DNA of 22,325 nt from the IMG/VR virus record IMGVR_UViG_3300024974_000019, positions 1-22,325 of that record; one strand, 5' to 3'. Positions 16,315 through 22,325 of this stretch are shown here, in pieces. The position numbers and the translations under genes were made by a program. Origin of the DNA: a virus. The notes under the pieces were generated by a model. The model had not been told where the DNA came from and did no database searches. It saw only the letters and a program-made list of their open reading frames with translations. Each line of letters opens with the position of its first letter. Position 1 is the stretch's first letter.

Positions 16315-17624
16315 GCGTTCGCTTGCTGGCCTAGTCGGTCGCCGTAGGTGTCGCCCTGCGCCTCGATCTCGTCGTCGATCGCCTGCATCGTGCTCGGCGC
16401 GGTATCGTTGGCGAGGATCTGCCGCGCCACGCGCTTTTTGACCGCCTTGTCGAATTCCGCGCCCAGCCCCAGGCTGATCGAATCCATCGCGATCTCCAGC
16501 GCTTGCTTGATGTCGGTCATGTTGAACTCGGTCGGATAGGCGATGTTGCCGGTAAACTCGCGGCCCTGCCAGGCGTAGACCAGGCTGGCGATTTCGGTTT
16601 CGGCCGCTTCCGCTTCGCCGGCCATGCCGCCGAGCGAGCTGTTCGCCTCCTGAAAGTGGAACGCCAGCGCCACGCCCGACTGCTGCACGCCGCCGACGAA
16701 TTCCAGATTGGCGACGCGATAGATGTCGGAGACCGTGCCGGCGATTTGCTGCATGTACAGATTGACCGGATCGGCCGGCGGCGCGATGAAGCCGGGTTGG
16801 CCGCCGGCGGTGGCGTTATAGGTCAGCGCGTTCTCGGTGCTGATGGTCAAATCCTTCAGCTTTTCCATTTCCGACGCATCCGCGACCGGCAGCGCCAGAA
16901 TCGCGAACGTCTGCCCGCGAAACAGCTCGCGCAGTTCCGAGCGGGCGTTGTACAGGTCCCAGTTAAGCCCCGCCAGGTCGTAAAACCACGACTGGCTGCG
17001 GCTTTCGGTCGGGTCCAGCGGTTTTTCGATGTGGAATCGCACCACCGGCACGCGGCCCAGGCTGTATTCGCCCTGATCGATCACCTCGCTGCCGTCGGCC
17101 TTTTTGCTGAGTTTCCAGCCGGCTGCGGTAAAGGTCCGGTACACGGTTTCGCCGTTCAGCATTTCCGAAAAGGTCACCGAGATCCAGCGGCCGGCCGCGT
17201 CCTTTTCTTCGGCGGCCAGTTGGCCTGGCAAGCGCATGGCCAGATAGGGCAGCGCCTGATCGGCGCGGGTTTGGCCCTGGTTTTGCGGTTTGTCGACGAT
17301 GATGTACACCGTGCCCAAAATCATCGCCAGGCGCTGATAGGCGAACAGCAGCGCATCGAGCTTGCCGCCGGCCCCGTTGGCGTTGCCGATGAATTGATCG
17401 TACAGCTCGTCGGCCTCACGGTTCGGCGGCTGTTTCCACAAAAACCCCATGAATACATTCGCGATCTTGCGGCAATAGTTCGGATATACCGCCAATTCTT
17501 TGCGGCGCGTGAATTTTTCGGCGCTCTCGCGCGGATGCGCGATCAGATAAGCGCCGCTCGCAAAACCGCCCTGGCCGCTGTAGGCGTCGAGCAGGAATTG
17601 ATCGGAGGTGCGGTCTATAGCCAT
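16311..17624 (-). CDS. Portal protein
   Basis: Predicted 437-residue portal, the dodecameric ring through which DNA enters and leaves the head. Visible features: an N-terminal part with KFTRRKELAVYPNYCRKIANVFMGFLW (given here as two halves: KFTRRKELAVYPN and YCRKIANVFMGFLW), a central alpha/beta part, and a helical region with SDIYRVANLEFVGG (about 293-306) then HFQEANSSLGGMAGEAEAAE, the long helix and tunnel-loop region. It does not read like the DUF935 portal of Mu. It begins ten bases before the terminase stop, which fits a terminase-portal pair. Confidence 0.85.
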   Translation of the reverse strand: MAIDRTSDQFLLDAYSGQGGFASGAYLIAHPRESAEKFTRRKELAVYPNYCRKIANVFMGFLWKQPPNREADELYDQFIGNANGAGGKLDALLFAYQRLAMILGTVYIIVDKPQNQGQTRADQALPYLAMRLPGQLAAEEKDAAGRWISVTFSEMLNGETVYRTFTAAGWKLSKKADGSEVIDQGEYSLGRVPVVRFHIEKPLDPTESRSQSWFYDLAGLNWDLYNARSELRELFRGQTFAILALPVADASEMEKLKDLTISTENALTYNATAGGQPGFIAPPADPVNLYMQQIAGTVSDIYRVANLEFVGGVQQSGVALAFHFQEANSSLGGMAGEAEAAETEIASLVYAWQGREFTGNIAYPTEFNMTDIKQALEIAMDSISLGLGAEFDKAVKKRVARQILANDTAPSTMQAIDDEIEAQGDTYGDRLGQQANA

Positions 17625-19204
17625 TTAACCCTCATGCCTTGGTAAATTTGATTCGATCCGGACACGCACAGCATCCACAGCATGTGCAGGGCGTCCGGGC
17701 CGTCGTCATGATCCGCTTTCGGAAAGTGCCGCAGCTGCTCGATCAGCGTGTGCTGGCTCGGGTGCAGGCGGATCAGGCCGTTAACCATGTGCGGCTGTAG
17801 CGATTCGATGCGTAGCAACTTGTCCGCATGCGGCACCACCGCCCGCGCCGGCACCGGAATGCCGCGCGCGGCCGAGCGCTTGACCAGCTCGGTTTTCAGA
17901 AACTCCTGAAACTGCACGGTTTCGATCGCCCATACCTGGCAGCGGTATTCGCGCTGCAAGGCGATCACGTCCTCGATGATCTTGTCCGGCAGGCGCTTTT
18001 TAATCGCCGCCTCGATTACATCCAGAATGCCGGTATTGCGGTTGAAGCCGCCCACCAGCAAGGCCGACGGGTCGCGGCTTGCGCCTTTCTTGCCGAGGGA
18101 CGGATCGCAGGCGCCATAAAACACCCAGTCGGCCAGGCGGTTGACCCAGAAGTTGATGCAGGCCGCGAACGGCGCGTCGTCGTCGCTGAGCGGATCGTTC
18201 TGCAATTCGGAATCGAAGGCGGCATGGCCGTCTCGGGCGCGCAGCTTCATCAAGGCGACCAAAGGCCGCCCGGCAGGCCAGGACACGATCGCGCCGGCGT
18301 TCATCGCCGCCTCGTTGTCTCGGTAAAACGCGCCGGCAGCTTCTTCGCTGACGTTCAGCAGCAGCTCTTCCCAGCGGTCCCACAGATCCATGTTGTCCGG
18401 CCATTGAATGACCGCCTTGAACTTGCGCGACTTCCACAGCGTATTTTTCAGCAGCCGGTTTAACACCGAGTCGTAATGCAGGATGGTGCCGATCACGATC
18501 ACGTCGAACTTTTCGCCCGCGCCGCCCAGTTTCAGCACCGCCTTGGTCAGCCAGCTTTGCAGCTTGTCGCGCTGATCCGGCGTGTTGACGTTCTCGTCAT
18601 TTTCCAGATCGTCGCCGATGAACAGATCCGGCCGGTAAGGCCCGTGCCGGCGGCCCCGAATGCGCTTGCCGCTGCCGACCGCCTCGATCTTGGCGTTGTT
18701 CGCGGTTACGATCACGCCCGTTTTCCACACGCGGCCGCGCCCCATCGCCTCGGGAAAATCCAGCGACAAACGCGGGTTAAACTCCAGCTCGGCCTTGATC
18801 GCTTCCAGCATGATCGCGGCCTGGTCGAAGGCGTCCATGCCGATCATCGGGTATTTCTTGCGGCAGGTTACAACGCACCACAGCACGAAAAGCTGACTGG
18901 TGATGGTCGATTTGGCCTCGCCCCGAGGTGCGGCGATCGCGTCGGTTTCGGCTTCCTTGGAGTCGGCGATTGCCGGCAGCCGCTGGTATAGATAATCGTG
19001 CAGGACCGAATTCGACTTCTTTACATAGTGCGGAAAGTACGTTTTGCAGAAGAACTCGAAATCGCCCTGGGCGCGCAAACGGCGCTCGGCGCTGGCCTGC
19101 GGATCGGCGGCAAAGCCGTCCACCTCCGACTCGATCCGCTGGCGGAACGAGTCGGCGAGCTGGCCGATGCCTTTGAGGAATTCCTTGGTGGAGGTTTTAG
19201 CCAT
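17615..19204 (-). CDS. Terminase large subunit
   Basis: Predicted 529-residue packaging motor ATPase/nuclease. Walker A-like APRGEAKST lies at 92-100 and Walker B-like LFIGDDLEND at 194-203. The nuclease half has acidic residues in GACDPSLGKKGASRDPS (D367), WAIETVQF (E428) and ADHDDGPDALHML (D near 501-504), as expected for an RNase H-like fold. ATG at 19204 was chosen because it overlaps the small subunit stop (ATGGCTAA); a longer reading to 19243 runs inside the small subunit gene. The large subunit pairs with the DUF1804 small subunit, like in D3112-type phages. Confidence 0.92.
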   Translation of the reverse strand: MAKTSTKEFLKGIGQLADSFRQRIESEVDGFAADPQASAERRLRAQGDFEFFCKTYFPHYVKKSNSVLHDYLYQRLPAIADSKEAETDAIAAPRGEAKSTITSQLFVLWCVVTCRKKYPMIGMDAFDQAAIMLEAIKAELEFNPRLSLDFPEAMGRGRVWKTGVIVTANNAKIEAVGSGKRIRGRRHGPYRPDLFIGDDLENDENVNTPDQRDKLQSWLTKAVLKLGGAGEKFDVIVIGTILHYDSVLNRLLKNTLWKSRKFKAVIQWPDNMDLWDRWEELLLNVSEEAAGAFYRDNEAAMNAGAIVSWPAGRPLVALMKLRARDGHAAFDSELQNDPLSDDDAPFAACINFWVNRLADWVFYGACDPSLGKKGASRDPSALLVGGFNRNTGILDVIEAAIKKRLPDKIIEDVIALQREYRCQVWAIETVQFQEFLKTELVKRSAARGIPVPARAVVPHADKLLRIESLQPHMVNGLIRLHPSQHTLIEQLRHFPKADHDDGPDALHMLWMLCVSGSNQIYQGMRVKWL

Positions 19205-19691
19205 CCGCCAACACCTCCCCGAACGGCTGCAAAATCTCCGCAAACGCTTCCTTATGCTGCGGAAAGCGCCCGTGAATGAACTCGGCCAGCTTCTTCAGCA
19301 CGTCCAGGCGGATCGCCAGCGCGTCAGTCTCCGGAGCGAATCTACGCAGGGCAGCGGCGTTTTTGCTGAACGCGTCGGACGCGGTAGCCAGCAAGGCGAC
19401 CTTTTTGTCCGGCGTCATTTCGCCGTCCAGCTCGATCTGGCTCATCGTCGCCTGCACGTTGCGGATCATCATGGTTAAGGTCTGCCGCACTACGTCGTCG
19501 ACCGCGCCGCCGGCAAGCAATTGTGCGGCGCGCGCCTTGTCCCAATCGTCGCCGGCCTTTTTCGCGTCCAGCTTCCAGCGCCGGGCAGTCGGCAGCGGCA
19601 CCTGGTTGACTTCGGCGGCCGTGGTCAGCTCGACGCAGTCGTAAATGTAGGCGGCGCGGACCTTGCGCTTGATGTTGTCGTCATGCGCCAT
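19197..19691 (-). CDS. DUF1804 small terminase-like protein
   Basis: Predicted 164-residue protein that matches the DUF1804 family, thought to act as the small terminase (DNA recognition) in D3112/Mu-like transposable phages. The N-terminal half has a DNA-binding helix-turn-helix look: KRKVRAAYIYDCVELTTAAE followed by PTARRWKLDAKKAGDDWDK. The C-terminal half is helical, with RLDVLKKLAEFIHGRFPQH. It precedes the large terminase with a short overlap. A REPIN-like element lies directly upstream of its start (19708-19778), which may affect its translation or transcription. Confidence 0.75.
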   Translation of the reverse strand: MAHDDNIKRKVRAAYIYDCVELTTAAEVNQVPLPTARRWKLDAKKAGDDWDKARAAQLLAGGAVDDVVRQTLTMMIRNVQATMSQIELDGEMTPDKKVALLATASDAFSKNAAALRRFAPETDALAIRLDVLKKLAEFIHGRFPQHKEAFAEILQPFGEVLADG

Positions 19692-19707
19692 TGCTCACAT
19701 CCACGGC

Positions 19708-19778
19708 GTAGGCCGGATAAGCGATAGCGCATCCGGCATGTCCCTGTTCGCCGGATGCGCTGCGCTTATCCGGCCTAC
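19708..19778. repeat. REPIN-like pair of REP palindromes (GTAG ends outside)
   Basis: Two copies of a REP-type imperfect palindrome face each other: GTAGGCCGGATAAGC...GCATCCGGC (19708-19737) and its near reverse complement GCCGGATGCGC...GGCCTAC (19750-19778), 12 bases apart. Each copy is flanked on the outside by GTAG/CTAC, the typical mark of REPs moved by RAYT-type enzymes. The pair lies in the 104-bp gap between the VpaChn25-like and DUF1804 genes. It can form a large hairpin in the late transcript. Confidence 0.85.
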
Positions 19779-19795
19779 GAATTGACTGATCATCA

Positions 19796-20152
19796 TCATT
19801 CTCCCCTCAGCGCGGCTTGCGCGGCGGCAATGCCGGCCTGCACGATCGCGTGTTTCATGTCGTCGATCTCGCCCGGCGTCGGCCGCGAAATCCCCGGCGT
19901 CGCGCTCCAGCCGTTCACGGTCGAGCGGCCGCGCTCGTTCAGAAGCGCGATGCCGTTGTTCACGGCCAATTGGTCCTGCTCGGCCAGCCACGCGCAATCG
20001 GTGGCGATGCGGTCCGGGGACGCGGCATAGCCGATCTGCTCGACCTGGTCGCGGATCGAGCGCAACGGCATCCGGTAGCCGCCGGAAAAACTCAGCACGG
20101 CCAGAATCGCCAGCCGCCGGCGTTGGGTTTCGAATTGGTTGAAATCGCTCAT
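19796..20152 (-). CDS. VpaChn25_0724-like winged-helix protein
   Basis: Predicted 118-residue protein matching a small family found next to DUF2730 and DUF1804 genes in Mu-like phages (Mu gp26 position). RRLAILAVLSFSGGYRMPLRSI, RIATDCAWLAEQDQLAV and the end part NGWSATPGISRPTPGEIDD are the usual succession of a winged helix-turn-helix with an RP-rich C-terminus. Its exact role in packaging is unknown. It starts at an ATG overlapping the DUF2730 stop (ATGA). Confidence 0.75.
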   Translation of the reverse strand: MSDFNQFETQRRRLAILAVLSFSGGYRMPLRSIRDQVEQIGYAASPDRIATDCAWLAEQDQLAVNNGIALLNERGRSTVNGWSATPGISRPTPGEIDDMKHAIVQAGIAAAQAALRGE

Positions 20153-20484
20153 TTGTGGTCCATCAGGTAGCGGTGGATGGTTTGCAGCAATTCCTTGGAG
20201 GCATGCGTCTCGCCGGACAGCCGCGCCAGATCGGCGCTGACCACGTCGAGGCGTTCGTGCACGCGGATGAAATCCTGCTTGTCCGGAACATGCTCCAGAT
20301 CCTGCTCGACGCGGGTCAGGCGTTCGGCCTGGGCGTTCAGCTTGCCGTCGATGTCGTAGCGCAAGGCCTTGATGTCGGCCTCGGTCGCCGCGTGGCGCTT
20401 ACCGAACCAGTTTTGCAGCCCGATCACCGCGATCAAGACCGTTTGCACCACGTCGAACCAGAATTTTGCCGCTGAATAATCCAT
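20149..20484 (-). CDS. DUF2730-like membrane/coiled-coil protein
   Basis: Predicted 111-residue protein: an N-terminal membrane segment (FWFDVVQTVLIAVIGLQNWF) and then a long coiled coil (EADIKALRYDIDGKLNAQ onwards). This is the DUF2730 (Mu gp25-like) pattern. The function in phages is unknown; anchored coiled coils in this place may be lysis or packaging related. ATG at 20484 was preferred over GTG at 20487, since GAGGAG lies five bases before it. It follows the broken small gene by 15 bases. Confidence 0.8.
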   Translation of the reverse strand: MDYSAAKFWFDVVQTVLIAVIGLQNWFGKRHAATEADIKALRYDIDGKLNAQAERLTRVEQDLEHVPDKQDFIRVHERLDVVSADLARLSGETHASKELLQTIHRYLMDHK

Positions 20485-20499
20485 CACCGCTCCTCGTTG

Positions 20500-20732
20500 T
20501 TATTTCGCCAGGCTCTTCAAATATGCCACGGCCAGCTCGATGCCGAGATTGACTCCTAGCCGGCCAGGTCGCCGGCAATCGCCTGGATGTCTTCCAGCGC
20601 GATCTGGCGTTTCTGTTCGCCGGTCAGGTTGCGGGCGTTCAGCGCGGTGACGGTGTAGCGGATTTTCTTGAAGGTTTCGCCGCCCAGCATGAACTGGGCG
20701 AAACTGTTGATTGCTGCGGCCTTGATGTTCAT
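20500..20732 (-). pseudogene. Small phage protein gene interrupted by a -1 frameshift
   Basis: From ATG at 20732, which overlaps the previous stop and follows GGGAG, a frame reads 58 residues (starting MNIKAAAINSFAQFMLGGE, then LTGEQKRQIALEDIQAI) and stops at TAG (20556-20558). The -1 frame continues from there without a stop to 20500 as a plausible amphipathic C-terminus, NLGIELAVAYLKSLAK. The two halves fit as one protein of about 76 residues. No slippery heptamer lies at the junction, so a one-base deletion in the coding DNA (or a sequencing error) is more likely than programmed shifting. The short product may still be made. Confidence 0.6.
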
Positions 20733-20911
20733 TCAATTCTCCCGGTTTGGCAGAAGCGGACCAGGCGGTTCAGCTTGACCTCGTGCAGTCGCTTGGTCAG
20801 GTCTTCGCTCAGATCAATGGCCGCCTCGATAATCAGCGTCTCGCTGGCTTCGATATTGTCGAGATCGGCGGCCTCGATGCCGGTGATCTTGCCGTTCAGT
20901 TTGATTTCCAT
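20729..20911 (-). CDS. Small acidic phage protein, unknown
   Basis: Predicted 60-residue acidic, mostly helical protein without cysteine clusters or membrane segments (IEAADLDNIEASETLIIEAA in the middle, then a Lys/Arg/Leu helix). No family recognised. Its stop overlaps the start of the broken gene after it (ATGA), so it belongs to the same transcript. The ribosome site is weak (GAGAAA), and REP elements lie about 30-100 bases upstream, so its translation may be low or affected by RNA folding. Confidence 0.6.
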   Translation of the reverse strand: MEIKLNGKITGIEAADLDNIEASETLIIEAAIDLSEDLTKRLHEVKLNRLVRFCQTGRIE

Positions 20912-20943
20912 CGTTTCTCGTTGGTCAATAAAATCAGAAACAC

Positions 20944-21014
20944 GGCGGATGCGCTGCGCTTATCCGCCCTACGATTACCCGTTTAGTAGGCCGGATAAGC
21001 GCAGCGCATCCGGC
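20944..21014. repeat. Pair of REP-like palindromes (GTAG ends inside)
   Basis: Two REP-type copies in inverted order: GCGGATGCGC...CCCTAC (20944-20972) and GTAGGCCGGATAAGC...CATCCGGC (20986-21014), 13 bases apart. Here the GTAG ends face inward, the opposite of the 19708-19778 pair. The first copy has GGCGG...CCGCC instead of GCCGG...CCGGC outer arms, an apparent compensated variant. They lie between the second lipoprotein gene and the 60-residue gene. Confidence 0.85.
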
Positions 21015-21027
21015 GGAAAGTCTGTTG

Positions 21028-21186
21028 TCAATAAATACACGCCACGCCCGGTTGAAATGCGTACATCACAATCGGTTCGTGCAAATCGCCCTGGTAGCTC
21101 ACTGTTAACCGGCAGGGACTCGCGCAGCCGGTTAACAGGGCTACAAGGAGAACCGCGGCAGGCCATGCCCTTATTTTGGCGGCCAT
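21028..21186 (-). CDS. Small lipoprotein, unknown
   Basis: Predicted 52-residue lipoprotein with a basic start (MAAKIRAWP), a hydrophobic stretch (AAVLLVALL) and a lipobox LLTGC, so the mature protein would be only 32 residues (CASPCRLTVSYQ onwards). ATG at 21186 was chosen as giving a classic signal; a longer reading to 21240 has no support and would bury the signal. It overlaps the preceding lipoprotein gene by 16 bases. It may be an extra lysis or surface protein; the REP pair follows directly after its stop. Confidence 0.6.
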   Translation of the reverse strand: MAAKIRAWPAAVLLVALLTGCASPCRLTVSYQGDLHEPIVMYAFQPGVACIY

Positions 21187-21446
21187 GCCTGAAGAATCGC
21201 CTCGCGCGTCCCCGTATAGCCGCGCAGGAGCTGCTCGCATCCCGGATCGCAGATCAGCAGCTCGCCGCCCTTAATTTCCAGCGTGATGTCAGTCGGCAAC
21301 GGCGCCGGCGCGGGGATTTGCACGCAGGCGGCCGGATTAAGTGCCGCGCCCTCTATCCTTAGCGTCGGGCCGCAGGCCGTCATCATCCACAGGGCGCATA
21401 TTGCGCTTAACCAGATCCAGCAGTTCGTCGGTTTTGGCTTTTTCAA
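21171..21446 (-). CDS. Outer-membrane lipoprotein, o-spanin (Rz1)-like
   Basis: Predicted 91-residue lipoprotein with a signal peptide and lipobox (MMTAC, cleavage before C25) and a Pro-rich mature part (IPAPAPLPTD), the look of phage o-spanins that link outer and inner membranes at lysis. It starts with TTG at 21446; GGAGG lies six bases before it, which supports that start. Its first 110 bases lie inside the small membrane protein gene in another frame, similar to the Rz/Rz1 nesting. A clear i-spanin partner is not visible. Two other cysteines (CDPGC) lie in the mature part. Confidence 0.6.
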   Translation of the reverse strand: MKKPKPTNCWIWLSAICALWMMTACGPTLRIEGAALNPAACVQIPAPAPLPTDITLEIKGGELLICDPGCEQLLRGYTGTREAILQAWPPK

Positions 21447-21609
21447 GCGCGCCTCCCACTTTTTCGATTTTATGGCCGACCCCGATCAGGCTCATGCCGG
21501 CAATCACGTAGCTCATCGCCTCGTCCGGCCCGTGCAGGCCGAAGGCCCAGCCGGCCAGGCCGTAGAGAATCGACAGAAACGCGGCCGCCTTGGTCTTCCA
21601 GCCGCTCAT
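21337..21609 (-). CDS. Small membrane protein, holin candidate
   Basis: Predicted 90-residue protein with a hydrophobic N-terminal segment (AAAFLSILYGLAGWAFGL), a second weaker one (AMSYVIAGMSLIGVGH) and a charged C-terminus (EKAKTDELLDLVKRNMRP). Two membrane segments next to a lysozyme gene fit a class II holin, which forms the membrane holes that release the lysozyme. It overlaps the secreted protein gene (ATGA) and contains the start of the lipoprotein gene. An i-spanin-like role is less likely since the C-terminus is short. Holin assignment is from topology and context. Confidence 0.6.
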   Translation of the reverse strand: MSGWKTKAAAFLSILYGLAGWAFGLHGPDEAMSYVIAGMSLIGVGHKIEKVGGALEKAKTDELLDLVKRNMRPVDDDGLRPDAKDRGRGT

Positions 21610-21965
21610 GTCGCGTCCTCGTCGGGATCGGCAGGATCATGGTTGCCGCAGTTGGCCTGGTAGCGTTCGCGCCAGGTATCGCGCAGGCTGGCGGTGATCG
21701 CGTAATTGACGACCCAATCCTCGCGCTGCGCCGGCGATTTCGCGGCCATTTTCGGATCGAGGTGATCGAGCCAGTATTGCTCCGCGTATAGCTTGTTGTA
21801 GACTTCCAGCGTGCCGTCGCACAGATTGGACTGGTATTCGGCATACTGCGGATCGCCGGGGTCGAGCGCGTTGAACGCCGGCTCGGCCCGCGCCGACACG
21901 CAGATCGACAGCAGTAGAACGGCGATGACGCCGAGAAAAATGGAGGAAATGATATTGCGTTTCAT
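21606..21965 (-). CDS. Secreted protein in lysis region, unknown
   Basis: Predicted 119-residue exported protein: N-terminal signal (KRN then IISSIFLGVIAVLLLSIC) with a likely signal peptidase I site at ARA/EP, then a soluble part rich in Asp, Tyr and Trp (AEYQSNLCDGTLEVYNKLYA, SLRDTWRERYQANCG) with two cysteines that could pair in the periplasm. No family recognised. It overlaps the lysozyme stop (ATGA) and the next start, so it belongs to the lysis operon. It may be a periplasmic accessory of lysis or a moron that changes the host envelope. Confidence 0.65.
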   Translation of the reverse strand: MKRNIISSIFLGVIAVLLLSICVSARAEPAFNALDPGDPQYAEYQSNLCDGTLEVYNKLYAEQYWLDHLDPKMAAKSPAQREDWVVNYAITASLRDTWRERYQANCGNHDPADPDEDAT

Positions 21966-22325
21966 GATGGTTCCTTCAGGTTGAACAATGCCTGCTCGGT
22001 GTCCCGGCGGGCGACCAGGCCCGGCAGCACGGCTTTTTCGCCGTTGACCGTGCCGTATTTCCAGCGCGGAAACTCGCTGCTGGCGCCTTCGTAGTCGCCG
22101 GCGTTGAGCTTTTTACGCAGGGTGGATTCGACGAAGTTGTTCTGCCCGACGTTGAACACGAACGAACAGAGCGCATCGAATTGGTGTTGACTGAGCGGTA
22201 CGCGGCTGACCGAATGCACGAACAGCGCGACCTGTTTAACATCCTGTTCCAGCAACTTGTCGGCGACTTCCTGATAGATGAACAGCCTGCCGGCCTCGCG
22301 CGTGACGCGGCGGGCGCTTTCGCAT
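21962..22325 (-). CDS. Phage lysozyme (GH24 type), 5' part outside the window
   Basis: About 120 C-terminal residues of a muramidase of the T4/P22 lysozyme type. The frame is open to the window edge. VADKLLEQDVKQV, PLSQHQFDALCSFVFNVG, STLRKKLNAGDYEGA and LPGLVARRDTEQALF are the family's well-known C-terminal lobe motifs. The catalytic Glu and its Asp/Thr partners lie in the missing N-terminal lobe, so activity and any signal-anchor (SAR) start cannot be judged. A TTG at 22255 is only an internal codon. It cuts the peptidoglycan at lysis and is the first gene of the visible operon. Confidence 0.88.
   Translation of the reverse strand, partial: CESARRVTREAGRLFIYQEVADKLLEQDVKQVALFVHSVSRVPLSQHQFDALCSFVFNVGQNNFVESTLRKKLNAGDYEGASSEFPRWKYGTVNGEKAVLPGLVARRDTEQALFNLKEPS

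Noticed and set aside
19695-19997. Minus-strand frame of 100 codons over the REPIN and the end of the winged-helix gene
   Set aside because: Arg/Gly/Ala-rich shadow product, with the end derived from the palindromes.
20550-20575. Programmed frameshifting in the small gene before DUF2730
   Set aside because: No slippery heptamer in phase and no clear downstream stem, unlike the site at 8698-8704.
20975-21166. Minus-strand frame of 63 codons running over the REP pair
   Set aside because: It overlaps the better supported lipoprotein gene in another frame, and its end is made of repeat sequence; no coding signs.
1-22325. CRISPR array, tRNA or rRNA genes, integrase, transposase, attachment sites
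   Set aside because: No regularly spaced repeats, no tRNA-like or rRNA-like sequence and no recombinase motifs were seen; repeats present are only the four REP copies.

Overview
This window is one continuous block of late genes from a tailed phage, most likely a prophage. All supported genes lie on the minus strand, so they are transcribed from right (22325) to left (1). Neighbouring genes mostly overlap by 1-16 bases (ATGA or TAATG junctions). The DNA is GC-rich, roughly 60-65% in most structural genes by hand count, with Shine-Dalgarno sites of the AGGAG type. Two REP-like palindrome pairs carrying GTAG ends and resembling enterobacterial REP/BIME elements point to a gammaproteobacterial host. 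The genus cannot be set from sequence alone.

Layout in transcription order. (1) Lysis region, 22325-20500: the 3' part of a GH24-type lysozyme, a secreted 119-residue protein, a small membrane protein (holin candidate), an o-spanin-like lipoprotein nested in it, and a second tiny lipoprotein. A REP pair follows, then a 60-residue protein and a small gene broken by a frameshift. (2) Packaging, 20484-17615: DUF2730-like membrane/coiled-coil protein, a winged-helix VpaChn25_0724-like protein, a REPIN-like palindrome pair, DUF1804-like small terminase and large terminase. The first three families are typical of Mu-like transposable phages. (3) Head, 17624-12043: portal, zinc-ribbon protein, head morphogenesis protein with a C-terminal RNase-like (BECR) domain, an unknown 97-residue protein, a DUF2513 protein, a 274-bp noncoding gap, scaffold and major capsid protein. 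(4) Neck and tube, 12033-9199: a small charged protein, HK97-gp10-like, adaptor-like and terminator-like neck proteins, a small protein and the tail tube. (5) Tail, 9147-10: an intrinsic terminator, the two tail-assembly chaperones joined by a programmed -1 frameshift at A AAA AAC, a 1754-residue tape measure, a hub-like protein, a discoidin-like protein and an Ig-like tail-tip protein.

Together these make a long, noncontractile (siphovirus) tail on a head with Mu/D3112-type packaging accessories. No integrase, transposase, repressor or attachment site lies in the window, so lifestyle is inferred only. The less ordinary items are the RNase-like tail on the head protein with the two accessory genes after it, the REP/REPIN insertions inside the late operon, the broken small gene before DUF2730, and the lysis cassette with two lipoproteins.
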